DNA of 6,151 bases, taken from Planctomycetota bacterium. GTDB lineage: Bacteria > Planctomycetota > SZUA-567 > H5-PLA8 > CALKMO01. Positions 1-6,006 of this stretch are shown here, piece after piece; within the stretch, counting starts at the first letter, position 1; each line of letters opens with the position of its first letter. The stretch lies in NCBI GenBank assembly GCA_026417845.1, contig JAOACM010000279.1, positions 1 to 6,151 on the forward strand. Reading direction: 5' to 3'. Both the position numbers and the translations under genes were made by a program. The notes beneath the pieces were generated by a model. That model ran no database searches and was not told the DNA's origin. It worked only from the letters and a program-made list of their open reading frames with translations.

Positions 1-401
1 TCGCCGCCCGGTCCATGGGCCGGGCGGGGCGTCACGGCGAAGTCGTTCGTGGAATACATATTGTACCACCAGAACAGCTGCGCCGAGGTAAAGTTCGGAT
101 CGCGGGCCTTGCCAGCCTCCCATATCTTCCTGCCGTCCACAAGGCGGTTGCTCTGCTTCCAGAAATGAACCTCGCACAGGTCCCTGAAGTACCAGCCGTT
201 CGCAACGATTCCGTGGTCGCGCGGCATCAGACCTGTGAGATAAGTGGCTTGTACCGGACATGTGACGGCGGGGATGACCGGCTCCACGGGCAGGCGGATG
301 CCTTCTTTCGCCATCGCCCGGATGTTGGGGCAAGCCTCCGGATGCGCATCAGTCAGCGCGCCCGTCAACCCAACCGCATTTATCACCATCAGGCGGTTCA
401 T
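1..401 (-). CDS. eboF: EboF-like alkaline phosphatase superfamily protein, N-terminal part (cut by window edge)
   Basis: The first 133 residues are visible and the rest lies beyond the left edge. The protein starts MNRLMVINAVGLTGAL and contains PAVTCPVQATYLTG (about 44-57), DHGIVANGWYFRDL (62-75), then FWKQSNRLVDGRKIWE and LFWWYNMYSTNDFAVTPRP. These resemble the nucleotide pyrophosphatase/phosphodiesterase-like proteins of the alkaline phosphatase superfamily found in ebo clusters. By analogy with NPP enzymes, Thr47 sits where the catalytic Thr nucleophile lies, and Asn68 matches the conserved Asn after HGI. The VINAVGL strand occupies the place where NPP enzymes usually carry a metal-binding Asp, so metal binding may differ. 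ATG at 401 is the only start before the frame runs on without another initiator, and its Shine-Dalgarno is weak. It is codirectional with the upstream ADP-ribosylglycohydrolase gene, 185 bp away. The family call is fairly sure; the substrate is unknown, and assignment to EboF rests on recalled motif similarity. Confidence 0.78.
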   Translation of the reverse strand, partial: MNRLMVINAVGLTGALTDAHPEACPNIRAMAKEGIRLPVEPVIPAVTCPVQATYLTGLMPRDHGIVANGWYFRDLCEVHFWKQSNRLVDGRKIWEAGKARDPNFTSAQLFWWYNMYSTNDFAVTPRPAHGPGG

Positions 402-586
402 TCCGCTCGCGGCCCCCTGACGTGAGATCGAAAACTGCGGCTGCGAAGCCCGGCAGATGGCTTCCGCCCAGGCAAGCGGCGGATCAGTCGGCAGGCCGCT
501 TCTCGCGCTCCGCGGCGGAAGGATCCGCAGACGCGGTCAGGACCGGCCCTTCCCTTCGCTTGCGGACATTCGTCCGGGCGCCTCTT

Positions 587-2155
587 TCAGGAACAGCTTC
601 GTTGTACCGGGCAGATGCACGCCTCTATCCGTGCCGCGCACTTCGGGCATTTCCTGACGTTGTCGCCCGCCGGGAACCCCTTGGCCTCGTCCGGCCCCAG
701 GATCGTAAAGGATGCCGCCGTCTCGACGGCTTTACCCTTTCCTCTGCCTCCGCCTTTCGCGCCGCCCTCCGCAACTCGCGCCGTGACGCGGAGCTTGTTG
801 CGCCCCTCCGGAGTCCTGGCCGTTACGAGGAACCGCGACCTTTCCCCGTCCGGAGCGGACCGTTTGCCCAGCGGCTTGACCGTCCAGCTCTCCGGCGCGC
901 TCAGCCCGATCTCGCCTCCCGCCGCCTCGCCCCCCTTCCGCAGCGACACCTCCATCTCGCGTCCGATCTCCGGCCACAGGACCGGATCGCCCATGTAGTG
1001 GAGGACGATCTCCACGCCGCTGCCGTTCTCATCCAGCATCACCGCGCTCTGGGGATCGTTCGCCAGCGCACGCCTCGCCAGCACGTTCCTGAACAACGAT
1101 GTCCCGGCGTCTGCTGGCAGGATATGCGCTCCTCCATCCTTTCCGTCAGGAAGGAATGCGGCCGCGTCGGATCTTTCGGCGACCATCTTCCGGGCTACGT
1201 TTACGGTGCGATCGGTGAGCTCGACTATAGTTTTCGGGGCGTTGCAGTCGCCGGTGAACTTGTGCAGCACTATCTGCTCGCCGACCGGCTTCCGCCACTT
1301 TTCCGGAATTCCGGCCGGGCCGCCGAGGATGCCGAGCAGCGCGCCGAGGGTCGCGCCGGTGCAGTCGGTGTCGTAGCCGCAGTTGACGGCCTTGCACAGC
1401 TTGTCGCCGAAGTCCTCCCCGTAGAGCCAGCCGAGTATTATGAAGCCATGGTTGGGAATGGCGTTGCACGGCTGGAGGTGCCCGAACCGCGAGGCTATTC
1501 GCTCCCGCGCTTCAGCCCATAGCAGCCCGCGCTGCCAGCACCATACAGCCTCGCGTATCGCCCGCGATATGTGCGAGGATATCGGGATCATGCTCAGACC
1601 GATCCGTATGAGCGTCAGCGGATCCGATTCCACGAACGCGGCCGACTGGACGGCGGCCCAGAACATCTCGCCGTATGTGCCTTCGCCTCCGGCGTGATCT
1701 ATCGCGGAATCCTTCCATGCGAGCGAAGCCGCCAGCTGCGGATCGGCCGGGCAGGCGCACGCCCATATCTCGCTGCGTATCGGCGACCCCATTTCGTCCA
1801 CAAAGTAGTTTTCGAAGCACCCGGATATCGGCGGCATCAACCCGCGCGAAAGGTTCCTGTGCGCGAACCCGTATTCGTTCCACGGGTAAGCTGCGGCGTA
1901 TTTCGTCCAGTACTCGGCGAAGCAGGGGAGCGGCGGATCGGTGCCTTTGTCTTCGAGCAGCTTCAGCCAGATCAGCTGCAGGTCGAGGTCATCGTTGGCC
2001 GCGGCCTCCTTCGGGACCGGATGGTAAAAGGTCAGCGAGTGGACATGTTTCTGTCCTTCATAGGGTGCCCCCAGCGTACCCCCGATGTTCTTCCCCAGCC
2101 AGCATGCGTACACCTGGTCGCGGTACTTCCGCGGTGACAACTCGAATCGCGCCAT
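587..2155 (-). CDS. ADP-ribosylglycohydrolase-family protein with C-terminal beta domain and Cys-rich tail
   Basis: This 522-residue protein has an N-terminal ADP-ribosylglycohydrolase-type helical domain (about 1-325). Motifs are CWLGKNIGGTLGAPYE (18-33), NDDLDLQLIWL (54-64, the DD acidic metal site), DHAGGEGTYGEMFWAA (153-168) and GYDTDCTGATLGALLG (260-275, with Asp262 and Asp264 as expected metal ligands). Family members are dinuclear-Mg enzymes that hydrolyse ADP-ribosyl bonds, although many bacterial members have unknown substrates. Residues about 380-490 look beta-rich; the ESWTVKPLG...FLVTARTPEGRNKLRVTARV stretch recalls NEW3-type Ig-like domains (inference). The last 25 residues hold CPKCAARIEACIC, a possible zinc site. 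No signal peptide is seen. The start chosen is ATG at 2155 because AAAGGAG (2166-2172) lies 10 nt upstream; an in-frame TTG at 2164 is almost on top of that ribosome site and is unlikely. The length exceeds the core fold (about 300 residues) because of the tail. Confidence 0.88.
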   Translation of the reverse strand: MARFELSPRKYRDQVYACWLGKNIGGTLGAPYEGQKHVHSLTFYHPVPKEAAANDDLDLQLIWLKLLEDKGTDPPLPCFAEYWTKYAAAYPWNEYGFAHRNLSRGLMPPISGCFENYFVDEMGSPIRSEIWACACPADPQLAASLAWKDSAIDHAGGEGTYGEMFWAAVQSAAFVESDPLTLIRIGLSMIPISSHISRAIREAVWCWQRGLLWAEARERIASRFGHLQPCNAIPNHGFIILGWLYGEDFGDKLCKAVNCGYDTDCTGATLGALLGILGGPAGIPEKWRKPVGEQIVLHKFTGDCNAPKTIVELTDRTVNVARKMVAERSDAAAFLPDGKDGGAHILPADAGTSLFRNVLARRALANDPQSAVMLDENGSGVEIVLHYMGDPVLWPEIGREMEVSLRKGGEAAGGEIGLSAPESWTVKPLGKRSAPDGERSRFLVTARTPEGRNKLRVTARVAEGGAKGGGRGKGKAVETAASFTILGPDEAKGFPAGDNVRKCPKCAARIEACICPVQRSCS

Positions 2156-2165
2156 CTTTCTCAAT

Positions 2166-2172
2166 CTCCTTT
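2166..2172 (-). promoter_or_regulatory. Shine-Dalgarno site deciding the ADP-ribosylglycohydrolase start
   Basis: The minus strand reads AAAGGAG here, 10 nt before ATG at 2155 but only about 1 nt before the competing in-frame TTG at 2164. This favours the ATG. Confidence 0.7.
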
Positions 2173-2297
2173 CTCTCCGCGTGCGCCACGCCCTCTCAGG
2201 CGCGCGGCTCCCGGCGCCCGGGCAGGACGGCCCAAGACCTGGCGTCGCGCCCGCTATTGAGGCCGGCGCGGCTCCGTGCAGGCGGGACGCTCTCCGG

Positions 2298-2349
2298 CCC
2301 TCCCCTCCCCTCCTCCACCCGGACCCCGGTTCGTGTCCGCGGGGTCCGG
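2298..2349 (-). promoter_or_regulatory. Hairpin followed by G-rich quadruplex-like tract in leader region
   Basis: In the 377-bp gap between the FecR-domain gene and the ADP-ribosylglycohydrolase gene, the arms at 2319-2328 and 2340-2349 (CCGGACCCCG and CGGGGTCCGG) are perfectly complementary over 10 bp around an 11-nt loop. On the minus strand this is followed directly by four G-runs (2320-2318, 2310-2307, 2305-2302, 2300-2298) with linkers of 7, 1 and 1 nt, which meets the usual G-quadruplex pattern; the first run overlaps the stem. No T-run follows, so it is not a normal intrinsic terminator. It lies about 140 nt before the downstream start codon. A role in transcript processing or leader control is inference. 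I see no gene in the rest of 2165-2532. Confidence 0.45.
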
Positions 2350-2532
2350 CAGCTCCACAGCTCGAAGCGGCGGGAAAAAGGCAGCCCTCTTTGCAAACGG
2401 GGCCCTCACCTTCTGCGTCCGCGAACGCGCTTCCCCGCCCGGCCCACGCATCCCGCCCGGGAACGGTCTCCAGTCCTGCACCGCGCGGATGCGTCGCCGG
2501 CAGCTTCGCGGTCTCCGGCGGACTCCCGCCTT

Positions 2533-3468
2533 CTAGAATTCCCCCTTTGGCTGGGCGGGTTGCGGGACCGTGCGGGGAGATCCAGCGCTGTCATAAACCG
2601 CCACTCCGCCGCGGGCGAGGCAATACGTCTTTTTCGTCTTGTCGAAAGGTTTGACTACTGCCGAACCCTCGACGCATCTGACCTCCGTCCGCCACGGCCC
2701 CGTCGGTACGGCCGGATCCGCCGGCATGTGGCTCACCTCGAACTCAGCCGCCTTCACGTGCACCCTGGCAAGCGGTGTCTTCACCGAGAACGTTGACCCG
2801 GACGGAGTCCGACTGACTATGAAGTGGGCTCGGCCGCGCCTGAGTTCGATTTCCTGGTTGCAATCGCGTCCGTTGACGGATCCCCTCACGACGAATCTGG
2901 CTCCGTCCGAGAGCCTGCAGCGGCCGCTTATCGAGAGGCGGAAGCCTATTTCTCCATCGGCGCCCTGCGCCAGCGTGGCCATGTCGGCCTGGAACATCTC
3001 CATCGTTTTTTTCGCCTGCTCTACCGCTCCGTCCTTCGATCGCCTGACTCCGATCTCGCCGGCCACCTCCGTCCACTTCGCCAGCGGCCTTCCGCCAGCC
3101 GGGTCGGGGACGACAGGCGCGGGCGGCTCGTCCTTATCCTCCGGCATCACCGGCGCGGCGGCCGGTCCGTCCCCGGCCCTGCCGCCTTTCGCGGGTTCCG
3201 GCCTGCCGGCCTTCTTTGAGTCGGACTTCCCCCCGGCCTCACCCGTGGGCCCGGCGGTCCCCGGTCCAGGCCGATCCGTGGCGCCGCCGCCGGAGGACGG
3301 ACCGGACACCTCCGGTCCCTGCCCCGCCGCGCCGGCGCTTCCACCCGCGACGGTATCCGTGGCCGGCCGGGATGCGCCCGCACGGCTCGACTTCCACGCA
3401 TAATAACCCGCACCGGCGGCCACAGCGACCGCCACCGACAGTACGAATACCAGAAGGTGCCTGCCCAT
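2533..3468 (-). CDS. FecR-domain protein with N-terminal membrane anchor
   Basis: This 311-residue protein starts MGRHLLVFVLSVAVAVAAGAGYYAWKSS, a single hydrophobic segment at about 4-24 with a positive cytoplasmic side before it and no clear cleavage site, so it is probably anchored facing outward. Residues 27-125 form a disordered linker rich in Gly, Pro, Ala and charged residues. Residues about 165-290 resemble the FecR domain: CRLSDGARFVVRG, then EIELRRGRAHFIV, then FSVKTPLARVHVKAAEFEV and a closing EVRCVEGSAVV. FecR domains are best known in periplasmic anti-sigma and signal-relay proteins of iron uptake, but in Planctomycetota-type genomes they often occur in envelope proteins without a partner sigma factor. 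No sigma factor or TonB receptor is in this window, so the signalling role is unproven. The start is ATG at 3468, with GGAG 6 nt upstream (3475-3478). The stop is TAG at 2533-2535. Confidence 0.8.
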   Translation of the reverse strand: MGRHLLVFVLSVAVAVAAGAGYYAWKSSRAGASRPATDTVAGGSAGAAGQGPEVSGPSSGGGATDRPGPGTAGPTGEAGGKSDSKKAGRPEPAKGGRAGDGPAAAPVMPEDKDEPPAPVVPDPAGGRPLAKWTEVAGEIGVRRSKDGAVEQAKKTMEMFQADMATLAQGADGEIGFRLSISGRCRLSDGARFVVRGSVNGRDCNQEIELRRGRAHFIVSRTPSGSTFSVKTPLARVHVKAAEFEVSHMPADPAVPTGPWRTEVRCVEGSAVVKPFDKTKKTYCLARGGVAVYDSAGSPRTVPQPAQPKGEF

Positions 3469-3500
3469 TGATCGCTCCGTAATCCGCCCGACCGCAGCTA

Positions 3501-3583
3501 AGAGCCTGTCCGAAAACCTGCCGCCGCAGAGCTTACGGCTCCGCGTTCTCGACTTCGCGGCGGGAAGTTTCTGGACAGGCTCT
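3501..3583 (+). repeat. 83-bp palindromic MITE-like element, copy A
   Basis: The element begins AGAGCCTGTCCGAAAACC and ends with the reverse complement of AGAGCCTGTCCAGAAACTT. The two 27-bp ends match at 23 positions. The core contains CAGAGCTTACGGCTCCGCG. It lies 33 bp upstream of the FecR-domain gene start, between that gene and eboE. No open reading frame or clear target duplication is seen. Confidence 0.8.
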
Positions 3584-3616
3584 AAGGCCCGCTACAAGCG
3601 ATTCGCCCCCCGGTTT

Positions 3617-3640
3617 GAAGCCTGTCCGAAAACTTCCCCG
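3617..3640 (+). repeat. Solo half of the 83-bp element
   Basis: GAAGCCTGTCCGAAAACTTC matches the left end of the 83-bp family (AGAGCCTGTCCGAAAAC), but no matching right end appears at the expected distance near 3699. It looks like a truncated or decayed copy next to copy A. Confidence 0.55.
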
Positions 3641-3689
3641 GTACCCAAGAGCCTCGCGCCGTTCCGTCCGGCCCATCCGAAGGCTCCAG

Positions 3690-3706
3690 GCAGGCAGGAT
3701 GCCTGC
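3690..3706. repeat. Perfect 7-bp palindrome within the repeat cluster
   Basis: GCAGGCA-GGA-TGCCTGC is a perfect 7-bp inverted repeat around 3 nt, set between the half element at 3617 and the degenerate copy at 3713. It does not belong to the 83-bp consensus and may be a second dispersed repeat type. Confidence 0.5.
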
Positions 3707-3712
3707 GTGCCA

Positions 3713-3795
3713 GAAGCCTGTCCAGAAACTACGGGCTCGGAGCTCATGGCTCGGGGTTCTCCCTCACCGGCTGGAGTTTCCCCGAATTCCTCAGT
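3713..3795 (+). repeat. Degenerate copy B of the 83-bp element
   Basis: It begins GAAGCCTGTCCAGAAACT, and its core CGGAGCTCATGGCTCGGGG followed by TTCTC aligns with copy A's core (AGAGCTTACGGCTCCGCG, then TTCTC). The right end is weakly conserved: in reverse complement only GAG, then GGAAACTCC resemble the family. The right boundary is assumed from the family length. Confidence 0.5.
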
Positions 3796-3906
3796 GATCC
3801 CTGCCGGCCGCCGGTTGGATGCCGGGGAAGGCAACGCTCCGCGCATTCATTCGACCGTCCATCGGGCCTCCGGACGCGCCGGACTCCATCCCGCGAAACG
3901 CGGCTG

Positions 3907-5166
3907 TCATCCCTCGACAGTAACGCCGAAGGTCCTGATAAACCAGCGGAACTCCTCCGCTATGCCTCTTGCGAATCCATCGCCCGATTCGATCCCGAAT
4001 ACGCCCCTTCCGGAACCGACCGCACCGGCCACGTTCCACGTGTAGGTCTCTATGACGACCGTGTCTGTCTGTTTTCCAGATATGACATGCCTGACGCCCT
4101 TTCCCATCCCGGCCCTTGTCGTGCCGATGACGCCGTCCCCCGCGAAAAATATGGGCGCGTGGAAGTGGACCCGCAGACGCTCAACAGCTGCCAGCTTCTC
4201 CGCTGGCATCGCGAACAGCTCCGGCAGGTCGGGCAGACGCAGGATCACGCGCCCCGCCGCGTCGGCGCCGCAGACCTGATGCAGGTATCGCGGCTCGTCG
4301 AAGCGCCTGAGCGCTTCCATCGCGCCCGGACTCGACGCCGGCCGCACGATCTCCAGCGCTGAGCTTGCGTGCAGCGACATGAGCCTTATGCCGGCGGATT
4401 CCAGCGCGCCTAGGCCTTCCGCTGGGTCCTCGAACTCGCATGCCATGTGGCACAGATCGGCGTTCAATCCGAACAGCCGGCGGCAGGCATCCTCCGCCGC
4501 CGCCGCGCTCATCCCGCGTTCGGCCTCCAGCTTCCGCCTGGCTTCTGGCAGCAGCACATCCTCATAATAGCTGATGAATTCCCCGATCCGTTCGCATGTC
4601 GTAAACGGTTCAGGTTCGAATCCAACCCTTACGGTGCGCCCGGTTTTCCGCTCAAGGTCCACAAGGTGGCGGAGCGTCTCGGTCTGGAAGTGCGCGCACT
4701 GCTGAAGTATCTCCGGTCCGTCCGCGTAACCTTTGAATATGCCCGTAGGCACGGTCACAGTTCCGGCGCCGCCTTCCGGAAGCCAGTGGGCGAGCAGGTC
4801 GGCCAGCCTGCACGTTGCCAGGTTCCTTCCGCCGTCGGTCCATGGAGGGGAATAGACCATCTCCTTGACCCTCTCGGCGTGGAAGTCCAGGATCGGGAAA
4901 CCGTTGATGGATTGTACGAACAGGCCGTTGGCTGCGAGCGTCCCGTCCAGGCGGCGCAGGAGGGTTTCGTCCCGCGACAGCGCGTCGGCCATCCGGCGCG
5001 ACAGGCGCAGATTTACGGCGGCGCGGCCCCCGGGGAAAATCTCCCTCCTCACCTCCGCGACAGGGCCGGACAGAAACGCCATTACGTCCTCGACCGTCCG
5101 CGCCGGATGCACATTGGTCGAGTAACTCAACGCAAACCTGTGACCACCCGCAACAACCCACGCCAT
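3907..5166 (-). CDS. eboE: EboE-like TIM-barrel protein (metabolite traffic protein EboE family)
   Basis: The predicted protein has 419 residues. It starts MAWVVAGGHRFALSYSTNVHP and carries motifs I associate with EboE, a sugar-isomerase-like TIM barrel of the ebo cluster: YSTNVHP (15-21), INGFPILDFHAERVKEMVY, WTDGGRNLATCRLADLLAHW, FEPEP (183-187), NADLCHMACEFEDP (235-248), SLHASSALE (264-272), FHAPIF (335-340) and VIETYTWNV (371-379). Glu184/186, Asp237, His240, His266, His334/336 and Glu373 are plausible metal ligands, by analogy with the xylose isomerase-like fold. The cluster has been tied to precursor export in scytonemin synthesis; the reaction is unknown. The start at 5166 is preferred because it places the conserved N-terminal strand where family members begin; its Shine-Dalgarno is weak (GGGGG 11 nt away). 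An ATG at 5244 would add 26 residues with no family character. A short hairpin (3891-3903) follows the stop without a T-run. The nearest downstream gene on this strand is 438 bp away, across repeats. Confidence 0.85.
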   Translation of the reverse strand: MAWVVAGGHRFALSYSTNVHPARTVEDVMAFLSGPVAEVRREIFPGGRAAVNLRLSRRMADALSRDETLLRRLDGTLAANGLFVQSINGFPILDFHAERVKEMVYSPPWTDGGRNLATCRLADLLAHWLPEGGAGTVTVPTGIFKGYADGPEILQQCAHFQTETLRHLVDLERKTGRTVRVGFEPEPFTTCERIGEFISYYEDVLLPEARRKLEAERGMSAAAAEDACRRLFGLNADLCHMACEFEDPAEGLGALESAGIRLMSLHASSALEIVRPASSPGAMEALRRFDEPRYLHQVCGADAAGRVILRLPDLPELFAMPAEKLAAVERLRVHFHAPIFFAGDGVIGTTRAGMGKGVRHVISGKQTDTVVIETYTWNVAGAVGSGRGVFGIESGDGFARGIAEEFRWFIRTFGVTVEG

Positions 5167-5261
5167 CTTCTCTGATACCCCCGGCAGAGATCCCGGCCCG
5201 GCGGATCTTCTTGCAGTCCGCGCCGCGGAGGGAGAATCCCCCATCTACCGAAGCGATCGCG

Positions 5262-5290
5262 AGTATATCCCCCGGGGCGGGTTGTGCCAA
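5262..5290 (-). promoter_or_regulatory. Sigma70-type promoter for eboE
   Basis: The minus strand reads TTGGCA (5290-5285), a 17-nt spacer, then TATACT (5267-5262). Each box matches the consensus at five of six positions and the spacing is ideal. Transcription should start near 5255, giving a leader of about 90 nt before ATG 5166 and only about 10 nt before ATG 5244. This is the best promoter in a GC-rich window. Confidence 0.65.
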
Positions 5291-5300
5291 GCTTCGAAGA

Positions 5301-5327
5301 GCCGGTAGATGCATGCCGGTAGCTGCA
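5301..5327. repeat. Tandem 14-bp repeat behind the eboE promoter, operator-like
   Basis: GCCGGTAGATGCA (5301-5313) and GCCGGTAGCTGCA (5315-5327) match at 12 of 13 positions with a 14-bp period. They lie 10 bp upstream of the -35 box. A related sequence in the other orientation, CATCTACCG (5242-5250), overlaps the transcription start region. Two upstream sites plus one at the start could serve a regulator, which is inference. Confidence 0.45.
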
Positions 5328-5444
5328 AAGTCGGATCCTGGCATCAGGAAGCGATCCAAATGGAAAGCTTACCATCGCCTCCCGCTCGTACCTCCGCAAG
5401 TTGCCCCCGACGGCTCCCAGCCCGCCCGATCAGCGTCCGCGTTC

Positions 5445-5527
5445 AGTGCCCGTCCAGAAACTTCCTGCCGGGCAACGTGGATCGCTGAGCGTATAAGCTG
5501 AGCGCCGGAGGTTTTCGGATAGGCTCT
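5445..5527 (-). repeat. 83-bp palindromic MITE-like element, copy C (inverted)
   Basis: On the minus strand it begins AGAGCCTATCCGAAAACC, and its other end reads AGTGCCCGTCCAGAAACTT from the plus strand. The end-specific differences (CCGAAAACC at one end, CCAGAAACTT at the other) match copy A in reverse orientation, and AGCTTA recurs in the core. It is 83 bp long, like copy A, and lies between the divergent eboE gene and the small plus-strand gene, upstream of the eboE promoter. Confidence 0.75.
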
Positions 5528-5629
5528 TGCGGCCGCGCATCCGGCGACGCGCGACGTCCGGTCGGGACTGGAACGGTTCAGGCGGGGAGGTATCATGCCT
5601 GGCGGAGATGGCCGGGGAGGCGAACTGTT

Positions 5630-5890
5630 ATGCCGGACCATGCTTTTCCTGAGATTCCGTGGGAGGTTCCGCATCGGGCGCCTGGCGTGGCGATCATCGA
5701 GGCGGATTCCGAAGCGGCATTTGCATACGGGCGGATCAAAGAGTTTCTGGGGATTGACATAGACGATATAGCCGGGCGCGAGACAACGCGCTCGCTCGTC
5801 CGAGACCTGTTCAGGATGCACCTGGCCGTCAGGGATCCGAAGCGTCTGGAACGCCTTCCGCCCGGACCGGGGGCGATGGAATCTCTGTGA
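5630..5890 (+). CDS. Small hypothetical protein, 86 residues
   Basis: I do not recognise this protein. It starts MPDHAFPEIPWEVPHRAPGV and has an acidic, helix-prone centre (EADSEAAFAYGRIKEFLGI, then DIDDIAGRETTRSLVRDLF), a basic stretch (AVRDPKRLERLP) and a Pro/Gly-rich end. No signal peptide, membrane segment or cysteine is seen, so it is probably cytoplasmic. Support for it being a gene is GGGGAGG (5614-5620) 9 nt before the ATG, plausible codon use and a compact globular composition. It is transcribed away from eboE, with repeat copy C between them. The opposite-strand frame across this stretch looks like a shadow: it is rich in Arg, Pro and Ser and runs through repeat copy C. Confidence 0.55.
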   Translation: MPDHAFPEIPWEVPHRAPGVAIIEADSEAAFAYGRIKEFLGIDIDDIAGRETTRSLVRDLFRMHLAVRDPKRLERLPPGPGAMESL

Positions 5891-5919
5891 AAGGACTGCA
5901 GCCTCCGCTTCGCCGGACG

Positions 5920-5934
5920 TCACTTATAAAGTGA
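5920..5934. promoter_or_regulatory. Short perfect palindrome after the small gene
   Basis: TCACTT-ATA-AAGTGA is a perfect 6-bp inverted repeat around 3 nt, unusually AT-rich for this DNA, 30 bp after the small gene's stop. It contains TATAAA, but no -35 box is found at the right distance. It could be a repressor site or part of a weak terminator. Confidence 0.3.
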
Positions 5935-5967
5935 GGAAGGTGTCGCGGGAGCGGCTTGTCGCACATA

Positions 5968-5999
5968 GTGGAGAAGCGGGCACGGGCAACCTTCTCCAC
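5968..5999 (+). terminator. Perfect 9-bp hairpin, terminator-like without a T-run
   Basis: GTGGAGAAG (5968-5976) and CTTCTCCAC (5991-5999) pair perfectly over 9 bp around a 14-nt loop. It lies 78 bp after the small gene and 7 bp before repeat copy D. No T-run follows, so if it ends transcription it is not a canonical intrinsic terminator; it could instead stabilise a 3' end. Confidence 0.35.
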
Positions 6000-6006
6000 A
6001 TGGGTA

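Noticed and set aside
422..1522. Long plus-strand open frame of 366 codons
   Set aside because: It is antisense to the ADP-ribosylglycohydrolase gene, whose protein has clear family motifs. The plus-strand product is Arg/Pro/Ala-rich with no recognisable domain, typical of a shadow frame in GC-rich DNA.
2375..2405. Weak stem followed by TTTTT on the minus strand after the FecR-domain gene
   Set aside because: Only about 4 bp pair around GTTTGCAAAGA and several bases intervene before the T-run, so it is too weak to call an intrinsic terminator.
2254..2481. 75-codon minus-strand frame in the gap between the FecR-domain and ADP-ribosylglycohydrolase genes
   Set aside because: Low-complexity Gly/Arg/Pro product, running through the hairpin and G-rich tract, with no recognisable domain.
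1675..2796. Plus-strand open frame of 373 codons spanning the gap between two minus-strand genes
   Set aside because: The product is rich in Arg, Ser and Pro without domain character, and it overlaps two well-supported genes on the other strand.
3891..3903. CCGCG-AAA-CGCGG hairpin just after the eboE stop
   Set aside because: A 5-bp stem with no following T-run is common by chance in GC-rich DNA.
4652..5359. Minus-strand frame overlapping eboE and its promoter, containing ILAIASVDGGFSL near its start
   Set aside because: Most of it overlaps eboE in another frame, and the rest covers the predicted promoter. The short sensible-looking stretch is not enough to claim a gene or a frameshifted remnant.
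5369..5923. Minus-strand frame of 184 codons opposite the small gene
   Set aside because: It runs through repeat copy C, has Arg/Pro/Ser-rich composition and no motif. The plus-strand frame has the better ribosome site.
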